Shown here: positions 36,797 to 44,193 of the stretch, piece after piece
How the letters are laid out: each line of letters begins with the position of its first letter
Numbering within the stretch: position 1 is the first letter of the stretch
DNA from: Xanthobacter autotrophicus
GTDB lineage: Bacteria > Pseudomonadota > Alphaproteobacteria > Rhizobiales > Xanthobacteraceae
DNA: 64,000 bases
Assembly: GCF_043194295.1 (NCBI RefSeq)
Contig: NZ_JBAFVK010000001.1
Direction: 5' to 3' (one strand)
Translations under genes and position numbers: made by a program
Notes under the pieces: model-generated
The model's input: only the letters and a program-made list of their open reading frames with translations
Database searches by the model: none
What the model was told of the DNA's origin: nothing

Positions 36797-38836
36797 ATGG
36801 GTTTGGCTTATCGGGCCGACGTGGACGGCTTGCGTGCGGTTGCTGTCGGAAGTGTCGTTCTGTACCACAGCCACATCCCGCCGTTTACCGGTGGTTATAT
36901 CGGCGTTGACGTCTTCTTCGTCGTTTCCGGATTCCTGATTACTTCGATCCTTTATCGGGAAATAAAGTCCGGCACGTTTTCACTGCTGGATTTCTATGAT
37001 CGCCGCATCCGGCGCATCTTCCCCGCGCTGTTCCTGGTGCTTGCGGTGACGACCCTGCTCGCTGCCCACATCCTGTTGCCGCGGCAGATGGTGCTGTACG
37101 CCAAATCGCTGCCGCCCTCGGCGCTGTTCTATGCCAACGTGCATTTCGAGCAGGCGCTCAACTATTTCGGGCCGAAGGCCAACGAGACGCCGCTGCTGCA
37201 CCTGTGGTCGCTGGCGGTGGAAGAGCAGTTCTACATCGTCTTCCCGCTGCTGCTGTTCGCCCTGCTGCGGCTCGGCGGGCGAACCCTGGCGCTGGCCGCC
37301 ATCGCGGTAATCTCGGTGGCCTCGCTGGTCTATGCGCAGATCTCGGTGAGCGAGGCGCCCTCCATGGCGTTCTACATGCCCATGAGCCGGGCATGGGAAC
37401 TGCTGGCCGGGGCGGTGCTGGCCCTTGTGGCCTGGCCGCGCGTGCCGCCGAAAGTGGCTGCTGTCGCGGCGTTGGCCGGCATGGCCGCGATCATCGTTCC
37501 GGTCTTCGCCTACAATTACCTCACCCCGTTTCCCGGCCTTTCCGCTGCCCCCGCCGTGCTGGGAGCGGTGGTGGTGATCTGGGCCGGGGCCAGCGCGCCC
37601 GAGGGCGTGGTGTCCCGCGTGCTGAGCCTGCCGGGCTTCGTCTACATGGGGCGCATGTCCTATTCGCTCTATCTGTGGCACTGGCCGCTGCTGGTGCTCG
37701 GGGTGGTCTGGAAGGGGCGCGCGCTCACCTATTTCGAGGCGGGCGGCGTGATCCTGTTCGCGGTGCTGCTGTCGGCGCTGTCGCTGAAATATGTGGAGAC
37801 GCCCCTGCGCCGGCCGCAGGCGCTGGGTGGCAGCCGCCGGGCGCGGTTTGCCGCAGGCGCGGCCGCCATGCTGTTGGCGGTGGGGGTCTCGGCGGGGATC
37901 GCGCAGGCCGGGCGCGGCTTCTGGCCGATCTCGCCGCGCGGCGCCGCCGCCGAGGCCGCGGCCGACGACCAGAGCCGGTTCCAGAAGAACTGCAACAACA
38001 TGCCCGATGGCTGGCGCCCCCGGAACCTGCAGAGCATGGTCGATTGCTCGGTGGGCCCCAAGGCCGCGCTGGGCAGTTACGACGTGGTGGTGTGGGGTGA
38101 TTCCCATTCCGGCTCCTCCTTCTTCGGCTTCGCGGATGCGCTTGACCGGCTCGGTGTGACGACACGCATGATGACCATGCCGGGCTGCCCGCCGCTGCTC
38201 AGCGCGGCGCGGACCCGGGGCATTGGGCCACCGGGGGCCTGCAACACCTTCAATGAGGTGGCGCTGGAGGAAATCCGGCAGGTGAAGCCCAGGCTGGTGA
38301 TCCTGGTGGCCCGCTGGTCGCTGGTCACGCGCGGGCCGGCGCTGAATGCAGCGCTCATGCGGGGTCGGGGCGAAGAGCCGGCAGAGGTGGAGCAGATCTT
38401 CAAGTCGCTCCTCGAAGGGCTCGACACCACCATCGAGGCGGTGACCGCCCTGGGCGCGCGGGTGCTACTGGTGGGGCAGGCGCCGGAATATCGCTATGCC
38501 CCCAACCACTGCTTCGCGTGGAAGGAATTCTATGGCGGCGATTCGAACGCCTGCCTGTCCCAGTCGCGGGCCGATGCCTTCTTCTACCTCGCCGATGGCA
38601 ACGCCCTTCTGGAGCGGGCGGCGGCGCGCCATCCTGGCACCGACGTGTTCCTGCTGTCGGACGTGTTCTGCGACAAGGAGCGTTGCCGGGCCAGCGAGGG
38701 CGACCGCTTCTTCTATGTGGACGGCGACCACCTCTCGGCCGCTGGCGCACGGACCTTCAGCGTCGACGAGCGGCTGCGCGCCATCCTGACAGCGGCGCTG
38801 GCCGGGGTCGTCCGCCCCGGAGCGAGCGTCCAGTAG
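36797..38836 (+). CDS. AT3-SGNH acyltransferase (OafA-like), copy 1
   Basis: The 679-residue inner-membrane protein transfers acyl groups, typically acetyl, to a surface polysaccharide. Residues 1-360 form an acyltransferase-3 domain of about 10-11 helices, with VVLYHSH, GGYIGVDVFFVVSGFLI and DFYDRRIRRIFPALF. The C-terminal periplasmic SGNH hydrolase domain has WGDSHS (nucleophile Ser) and DGDHLS (Asp/His dyad). The start MGLAYRADVDGLRA is shared with the next gene. It is a tandem paralogue; the target glycan (O-antigen, capsule or exopolysaccharide) cannot be read here. Confidence 0.92.
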   Translation: MGLAYRADVDGLRAVAVGSVVLYHSHIPPFTGGYIGVDVFFVVSGFLITSILYREIKSGTFSLLDFYDRRIRRIFPALFLVLAVTTLLAAHILLPRQMVLYAKSLPPSALFYANVHFEQALNYFGPKANETPLLHLWSLAVEEQFYIVFPLLLFALLRLGGRTLALAAIAVISVASLVYAQISVSEAPSMAFYMPMSRAWELLAGAVLALVAWPRVPPKVAAVAALAGMAAIIVPVFAYNYLTPFPGLSAAPAVLGAVVVIWAGASAPEGVVSRVLSLPGFVYMGRMSYSLYLWHWPLLVLGVVWKGRALTYFEAGGVILFAVLLSALSLKYVETPLRRPQALGGSRRARFAAGAAAMLLAVGVSAGIAQAGRGFWPISPRGAAAEAAADDQSRFQKNCNNMPDGWRPRNLQSMVDCSVGPKAALGSYDVVVWGDSHSGSSFFGFADALDRLGVTTRMMTMPGCPPLLSAARTRGIGPPGACNTFNEVALEEIRQVKPRLVILVARWSLVTRGPALNAALMRGRGEEPAEVEQIFKSLLEGLDTTIEAVTALGARVLLVGQAPEYRYAPNHCFAWKEFYGGDSNACLSQSRADAFFYLADGNALLERAAARHPGTDVFLLSDVFCDKERCRASEGDRFFYVDGDHLSAAGARTFSVDERLRAILTAALAGVVRPGASVQ

Positions 38837-38840
38837 GGCG

Positions 38841-38860
38841 CCGTCGCCGGACGGCGACGG
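38841..38860 (+). terminator. Short hairpin after acyltransferase 1
   Basis: CCGTCGCC-ggac-GGCGACGG is a perfect 8-bp stem just after the stop codon. It resembles fused outer arms of a family B repeat and may be its remnant. No T run follows. Confidence 0.45.
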
Positions 38861-38910
38861 TGTGCGGGCATCCCCGCTCGCAGGAAGGGGGAACGGCATT
38901 TCCCCCATCC

Positions 38911-39017
38911 CGTCGCCCTCCGGCTTGACCGGAGGGACCATCCCGCCGCGTTCCAAGCCCCCGCCCCACATTGTCCTGGCGGGGCCATGGGCCGTCCGGC
39001 CAAGTCGGATGGCGACG
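38911..39017. repeat. Family B palindromic repeat, copy B4 (upstream of acyltransferase 2)
   Basis: Almost the same arrangement as B3 relative to its acyltransferase gene: repeat, short family C arm (39041-39061), then a conserved leader ending at the ATG. This suggests the repeat was duplicated with the gene. The 38837-39159 gap holds only these elements. Confidence 0.87.
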
Positions 39018-39159
39018 GTGTTTGGGTGCTTGAAGCTCACCCGCAAGCGGGAGAGGGGGCGGTGGCCCACCAGCCCCCAAGATTTGCCCGCCCGCAGGCG
39101 CTGGGTTATGGAAAGCAAGCGGTGAGACGTGAAAGCGTCACGGATCAGGGCGGTAAAGA

Positions 39160-41295
39160 ATGGGTTTGGCTTACCGGGCCGACGTGGACGGCCTGCGGGC
39201 GCTTGCGATCGTGCCCGTCGTTTTGTTCCACATCCACCTGTCGGCCTTCCCGGGCGGCTATGTGGGCGTCGATATCTTCTTCGTGATATCGGGGTACCTC
39301 ATCACGGCCATCCTGTTCCGGGAGATGAAGGCCGGCCGCTTCAGCCTGCTCGATTTCTACGACCGCCGCATCCGCCGCATCTTTCCGGCCCTGTTCGTGG
39401 TGCTTGTCGCCACCACGCTGGCGGCAGTCTTCATCATGGTGCCGTCCGACCTGCTGCTCTATGCGCGCAGCCTCAGGGCCACCACCCTGTTCTTCTCGAA
39501 CATCTATTTTTCGAAGAATCTCAACTATTTCCAACCTGAGGCCGACCTCAACCCGCTGCTCCATACCTGGTCACTGGCGGTAGAGGAGCAATTCTACATC
39601 ATCTTCCCGCTGCTGCTGTTCGCGCTGATCCGCTGGGTGCGGCCGAACCTGCTGCGGCCCATCATTCTCGTGCTGATCGTGGCGTCGCTGGCCCATGCCG
39701 AGATCCGGCTGTCGCGCAATCCCATCGAGAGCTTCTTTTCCCTGCCCACGCGGGCGTGGGAGCTGCTCATCGGCTCCGCCCTGGCGCTGGGGCTGGTGCC
39801 TTTGGTGACGCCGCGCAAGGGGGCCTTTCTGTCGCTGGCGGGCCTCGCGCTGATCGTTGCCGCAATCGCCTTCTACGACCGCCACACCCGCTTTCCCGGC
39901 CTCGCGGCGCTGGCGCCGTGCCTTGGCGCCGCGCTGATCCTCCATGGCGGGGCCTCGGGGGCCAACGGCATGGTGCAGCGCATGCTGGCGTCACCGGTGC
40001 CGGTGTTCTTCGGGCGCATCTCCTATTCGCTCTATCTGTGGCATTGGCCGCTTCTGGTGCTGCTCGCCTATTACCTTGGGCGGCGCCTGTCCTCCACCGA
40101 GGGCCTCATGGTGGCGGCTTTGAGCGTGGGACTGGCCAGCCTGTCCCTGTTCTATGTGGAAGCGCCCTTCCGCAAGGCGCGCCGGCCCGGCGCCAGCCGG
40201 TGGGCGCCGGTGTGGGCCGGGGGGGCTGCCATGGCGCTGGTGGTGGCGTTCGCGCTCACCGCCATCGCCCGCGACGGGCGATTCTGGCCCATGTCCGACT
40301 TCGCCCGGCAGGCCGACGCGCTGGCCCGCGCGCAGGACCCCTTCATGTCGTGGTGCAGCGCGCCCCTCAGCGGCCCCATGCGCATGCCGACCCGGCCGGA
40401 ATGCGTCATCGGCAAGTCGGCTCCGATGTCGGAGCCGACGTCGGAGCCGGCGTCAGCGCAGGCGTCGGCCGCCGCATTCGGGGCGGTGCCGGAACAGGCC
40501 GCCGCTCCGGCGTTCGACGTGTTGCTGTGGGGCGATTCCCATGCCAGCTCGCTCATGGCCGGGCTGGGCGAAGCCGCCACCAAGGCCGGCGCCTCCATCC
40601 GCCTGGTGATGCTGCCGGCCTGTCCGCCGCTCAACGGGGTCGTGACCCTGCACGAGAGCATCAAGGGGCTGGAACGCCAGTGCCCGGCCTTCAACCGTGG
40701 CGTGCTGGAGCTGATCGGCGAGACGCGGCCGAAGCTTGTCGTCATGGCCGGCCGCTGGCTGCCCTGGACCACCCTGCCGTCGGGCTTTGCCATTCGCGAC
40801 GGCAACGACCGCTATTTGTCGGTGGAGGAGGCGCGGGCCGCCTTCGTCCGTGGCCTGACGCACAACGTGGATGTGGTGACGAGGCTCGGCATTCCGGTGG
40901 TGCTGGTGGGGCAGGTGCCGGAAGTCGGCTATTCGCCGCCCCATTGCATCACTCGCGCCGCATTCTCCGGCGCCGACACCAGCCACTGCCTCGCCCAGGA
41001 CCGGGCCAAGGCCATGGCGGGTCTCGCCTATTCCAACGAGGTGCTGCTGGATCTCGCGAAACGCAATCCGCTGGTGACCACGGTGCTGCTCTCCGACCGC
41101 TTCTGCGGCAAGGAGACCTGCCCCACCATGGAGGCCGGCGAGCTGTTGTATCGTGATCCGAACCACCTCAGCGTGGCGGGCTCACGCATGGCCGCCGCCT
41201 TTATCGATCTCGCCGGCGTCCTGCGGGCCGCGGCCGGCGCGCAGCAGGCGGCGGGGCAGGGGACCGGCCAGGCCCCACCGCCGGCTATCCGCTGA
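39160..41295 (+). CDS. AT3-SGNH acyltransferase (OafA-like), copy 2
   Basis: The 711-residue paralogue of the preceding gene has the same AT3 membrane domain (FPGGYVGVDIFFVISGYLI, DFYDRRIRRIFPALF, SYSLYLWHWPLLVL) and an SGNH domain with WGDSHA and DPNHLS. Between the two domains it has an extra Ser/Pro/Ala-rich linker (SAPMSEPTSEPASAQASAA) encoded by imperfect 12-bp repeats near 40425-40468, absent in copy 1. The C-terminus is Gln/Ala/Pro-rich. The divergent periplasmic halves suggest different acceptor sites. Confidence 0.92.
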   Translation: MGLAYRADVDGLRALAIVPVVLFHIHLSAFPGGYVGVDIFFVISGYLITAILFREMKAGRFSLLDFYDRRIRRIFPALFVVLVATTLAAVFIMVPSDLLLYARSLRATTLFFSNIYFSKNLNYFQPEADLNPLLHTWSLAVEEQFYIIFPLLLFALIRWVRPNLLRPIILVLIVASLAHAEIRLSRNPIESFFSLPTRAWELLIGSALALGLVPLVTPRKGAFLSLAGLALIVAAIAFYDRHTRFPGLAALAPCLGAALILHGGASGANGMVQRMLASPVPVFFGRISYSLYLWHWPLLVLLAYYLGRRLSSTEGLMVAALSVGLASLSLFYVEAPFRKARRPGASRWAPVWAGGAAMALVVAFALTAIARDGRFWPMSDFARQADALARAQDPFMSWCSAPLSGPMRMPTRPECVIGKSAPMSEPTSEPASAQASAAAFGAVPEQAAAPAFDVLLWGDSHASSLMAGLGEAATKAGASIRLVMLPACPPLNGVVTLHESIKGLERQCPAFNRGVLELIGETRPKLVVMAGRWLPWTTLPSGFAIRDGNDRYLSVEEARAAFVRGLTHNVDVVTRLGIPVVLVGQVPEVGYSPPHCITRAAFSGADTSHCLAQDRAKAMAGLAYSNEVLLDLAKRNPLVTTVLLSDRFCGKETCPTMEAGELLYRDPNHLSVAGSRMAAAFIDLAGVLRAAAGAQQAAGQGTGQAPPPAIR

Positions 41296-41405
41296 GGGCG
41301 TTGCGCAGGCTTTTGCGCCTGTGGCCCGCCGCGCGGGCACGGGCCTCAGTCGCTCAGGTGCCGCGCGGGCGCTTCATGCGCGACCCGCTCAGGCGCCGCG
41401 CGGGC

Positions 41406-41717
41406 TCAGTCCTGGTCGAGCAGGCCGGCGAGCTTGAGGGCGACGCCCTGGGAGCCTTCCACCTTCAGCCGCCCGGTGGAAAACGCCATCAGCGGCCCCA
41501 TGCGGCCGGTGATGAGCTTGTCCAGCGTGTCGGTTGAGAGCTTCAGCACCGCATCCGCCTCGCCGGAGCCCTCGCGCACCTCCACGGCGCCGCCGGTGGC
41601 ATCCAGAAGGATGGCCTCGCCGGTGTCGGTGAGGTCGAAGCGCACCTTGTAGCCGAGCTCCGACAGCGCAGCGGAGCGCTCGCGCATGGCTTCGACGAGG
41701 GAGGAAAGATCGGCCAT
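41406..41717 (-). CDS. SCP2 sterol-binding domain protein
   Basis: A 103-residue single-domain SCP2 protein with the lipid-cavity strands VRFDLTDTGEAILLDATGGAVEV and the helix-end motif TGRMGPLMAFSTGRLKVEG. Such proteins bind acyl-CoA or other lipids and often lie beside beta-oxidation genes, as here with the acyl-CoA dehydrogenase immediately upstream on the same strand. A terminator separates the two. The start MADLSSLV follows AGGTGA. Confidence 0.87.
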   Translation of the reverse strand: MADLSSLVEAMRERSAALSELGYKVRFDLTDTGEAILLDATGGAVEVREGSGEADAVLKLSTDTLDKLITGRMGPLMAFSTGRLKVEGSQGVALKLAGLLDQD

Positions 41718-41730
41718 CCGTGTCACCTCA

Positions 41731-41757
41731 AAAAAAGCCGCCCCGGAAGCGGGGCGG
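41731..41757 (-). terminator. Terminator of the acyl-CoA dehydrogenase gene
   Basis: Read leftwards, CCGCCCCG (arm 41757-41750) pairs with CGGGGCGG (41745-41738) across a 4-nt loop and is followed by six T. It ends the upstream minus-strand dehydrogenase transcript just before the SCP2 gene. Confidence 0.82.
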
Positions 41758-41835
41758 TGGGAGGAAGTCGAGAATCGATACGCCTGGTTCCGGGGGGCAA
41801 GACCCCTCGGAACAGGCCCCTCGGAACAGGCCCCC

Positions 41836-43626
41836 TCAGAACATGGCCTCGTCGAGGGCCATCATGGAGGCCTTCCCGGCCTTGATGGAGCCCCACAGCG
41901 CCGCCACGTCGGGAAGCAGCTTCTCCATGAAGAAGCGCGCGGTGGCGATCTTGGCCTCGTAGAAGGCGGCGTCGTCCGGGTTGGAGACGCGCTTCTCATG
42001 GGCCACTTCCGCCATGCGCACCCACATGTAGCCCAGCGCCACCATGCCGAACAGGCGCAGATATTGGGTCGCCGCCGCGCCCGCCTCCTCGGGGTCCTTC
42101 AGCCCCTTCTCGGCGATGTGGGCGGTGGCGAGCTGGAGCGCGCCGAACGCCTTGGAGAGCGGGGTGATGAGCGGGCCGAGATTCTCATCGTCGAGCTTGG
42201 CGTCCATGTAGTTCAGCACGGGATGGAAGAAGGAGCGCAGATAGCGCCCCATGTGCGCCGGCAGCTTGCGGCCCACGAGGTCGAGGGCCTGCACCCCGTT
42301 GGTGCCCTCGTAGATCATGGCGATGCGGGCATCGCGCACATATTGCTCCATGCCGTGGTCGCGGATGTAGCCGTGGCCGCCATAGACCTGCATGCCCATG
42401 GAGGTGGCCTCGAACCCCAGATCCGTGAACAGCGCCTTCACGATGGGGGTCATCAGCGCGGTGAAATCCTCCGCCCGCTGGCGCTCCTGCGGGTCGTCCG
42501 CGTGCTCCATGAGGTCGAGGGCGCGGGCCACCCAGCCGGCGAGCGCGCGGCAGCCCTCGTTGTAGGCGCGCATGGTCATCAGCGTGCGCCGCACGTCGGG
42601 ATGCACGATGATGGGATCGGCCGGCTTGTCGGGATGCTTGGCACCGGTGAGGGACCGGCCCTGCAGGCGCTCCTTGGCGTAGACGACCGCGGCCTGATAG
42701 GCGGCCTCGCCGAGCCCCAGGCCCTGCGTGCCCACCGACAGGCGCTCGGAATTCATCATGGAGAACATGGCGCGCATGCCCTTGTGGGGCTCGCCCACCA
42801 GCCATCCGGTGGCCTCGTCGAACGACATCTGGCAGGTGGACGAGCCGTGGATGCCCATCTTGTGCTCGATGCCGGTGCAGGTGACGCCGTTGCGCGGCCC
42901 CACGGACCCATCCTCGCGCGGCAGGAATTTCGGCACCAGGAACAGGGAGATGCCCTTGATGCCCTTGGGCGCGTCCGGCATGCGGGCCAGCACCAGGTGG
43001 ATGATGTTCTCCGCCATGTCGTGCTCGCCGGCAGAGATGAAGATCTTGTTGCCGGTGACCTTGTAGGAGCCATCCGCCTGCGGCTCGGCCTTGGTGCGCA
43101 CCAGGCCGAGGTCGGTGCCGCACTGGGGCTCGGTGAGGCACATGGAGCCGGACCACACGCCATCCACCATCTTCGGCAAGAAGCGGTCCTTCAGCTCCTG
43201 CGAGGCGTGATTCTTCAGCGCCTCATAGGCGCCGTGGGTAAGGCCGGGGCAGATGCCGAAGGCGAGGTTGCCGGAGCACAGCATCTCCTCCACCAGCTTG
43301 TTCAGGCTGGCGGGCAAGCCCTGCCCGCCATATTGGGGATCGCAGGCGATGCCGTTCCAGCCGCCCTCGCAGAACGCCTTGTAGGCTTCCTTGAAGCCCT
43401 TGGGGGTGCGCACCACGCCATTCTCATAGGTGCAGCCCTCCAGGTCGCCGGACTGGTTGAGGGGCGCGAGCACCTCGGTGACGAATTTTCCCGCCTCTTC
43501 CAGCACTGCGTCGATGAGGTCGGGGGTGACCTCCTCCAGCCCCTTGAGGGTGGAAAGCTCCGCGCTGCCATGCAGCTCGTGGAGGACGAAGCGCATGTCG
43601 CGCAGCGGGGGGGTGTAGACCTGCAT
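41836..43626 (-). CDS. Acyl-CoA dehydrogenase (DmdC/FadE-like, with C-terminal extension)
   Basis: The 596-residue flavoprotein catalyses alpha,beta-dehydrogenation of an acyl-CoA. It has CLTEPQCGTDLGLVRTKAE (FAD/substrate binding, 163-181), GNKIFISAGEHD, and Glu440 in YEGTNGVQALDL, the position of the catalytic base. The C-terminal 120 residues are the extra helical domain of large ACADs related to 3-methylmercaptopropionyl-CoA dehydrogenase. Long-chain substrates are more likely given its fad neighbours, but substrate choice is inference. Confidence 0.92.
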   Translation of the reverse strand: MQVYTPPLRDMRFVLHELHGSAELSTLKGLEEVTPDLIDAVLEEAGKFVTEVLAPLNQSGDLEGCTYENGVVRTPKGFKEAYKAFCEGGWNGIACDPQYGGQGLPASLNKLVEEMLCSGNLAFGICPGLTHGAYEALKNHASQELKDRFLPKMVDGVWSGSMCLTEPQCGTDLGLVRTKAEPQADGSYKVTGNKIFISAGEHDMAENIIHLVLARMPDAPKGIKGISLFLVPKFLPREDGSVGPRNGVTCTGIEHKMGIHGSSTCQMSFDEATGWLVGEPHKGMRAMFSMMNSERLSVGTQGLGLGEAAYQAAVVYAKERLQGRSLTGAKHPDKPADPIIVHPDVRRTLMTMRAYNEGCRALAGWVARALDLMEHADDPQERQRAEDFTALMTPIVKALFTDLGFEATSMGMQVYGGHGYIRDHGMEQYVRDARIAMIYEGTNGVQALDLVGRKLPAHMGRYLRSFFHPVLNYMDAKLDDENLGPLITPLSKAFGALQLATAHIAEKGLKDPEEAGAAATQYLRLFGMVALGYMWVRMAEVAHEKRVSNPDDAAFYEAKIATARFFMEKLLPDVAALWGSIKAGKASMMALDEAMF

Positions 43627-43693
43627 GGCGTTTTGCTCCCGTGTTGCGTCCGCTCGCCCCCTGCGGGGGAGGGCGCCAAATCTGTTTTCCGCT

Positions 43694-43803
43694 CGTCATG
43701 CCCGGCCTTGAGCCGGGCATCCACGCCGTGCCGCTGGCGCTCCGTTTCGGAGCTTTGACCCGGCCTGACCGCGTGGATGGGCGGGTTAGGCCCGGCCATG
43801 ACG
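43694..43803. repeat. Family A palindromic repeat, copy A3
   Basis: The left end is CGTCATGCCCGGCCTTGAGC and the right end is TTAGGCCCGGCCATGACG. It is the first of several repeats that fill the 567-bp gap 43627-44193 between two minus-strand fatty acid genes. Confidence 0.83.
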
Positions 43804-43846
43804 GCTTGAATATTCTTCTCCCCGGCCAAGTGGCCGGGAGCGGTGC

Positions 43847-44031
43847 GAACCCTCTCCCGCCCGAGGCCGGATGTTTCCGGCCTCGGCTCTCGGGAACCGA
43901 ACCCGGCAAAAGCCGGGTTCGGGCGGGGGAGGGCAGAGTGGGGGCTGGTGCCTTCCCACCCGTGCGGATCCCTGCGGGGAGGGCGCTGCCCCCTCCCCAA
44001 CCCTCCCCCGCTAGCGGGAGAGGGAGTGGGC
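43847..44031. repeat. Composite repeat: family C copy C4 with nested family D copy D2
   Basis: A family C element (ends CCCTCTCCCGCC and CCCGCTAGCGGGAGAGGG) is interrupted by a family D hairpin cluster at 43859-43932: CCGGATGTTTCCGG (43867-43880), then GAACCCGGC-aaaa-GCCGGGTTC. This shows one palindromic element inserted into another. Confidence 0.75.
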
Positions 44032-44046
44032 CGGCTCTTCCCCGCC

Positions 44047-44151
44047 CGTCGCCCTCCGGCTTGACCGGAGGGTCCATCTCGCCGCTTTCCAAGCCCTCGC
44101 CGCGTTGGCCCGGCCGAACCATGGGCCGTCCGGTCAAGCCGGACGGCGACG
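44047..44151. repeat. Family B palindromic repeat, copy B5
   Basis: The ends CGTCGCCCTCCGGCTTGACC and GGTCAAGCCGGACGGCGACG bracket a core shared with B3 (CATCTCGCCGCTTTCCAAG). It lies 42 bp downstream of the dehydrogenase/hydratase gene stop. Confidence 0.87.
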
Positions 44152-44193
44152 GCGTGTAGGCGGCTTAAGCTCCGTGCAGGCGGGGGCCGGCAT

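Noticed and set aside
41686..43758. 690-codon plus-strand frame opposite the acyl-CoA dehydrogenase
   Set aside because: Antisense shadow of a well-supported gene. It starts inside a terminator and runs into repeats.
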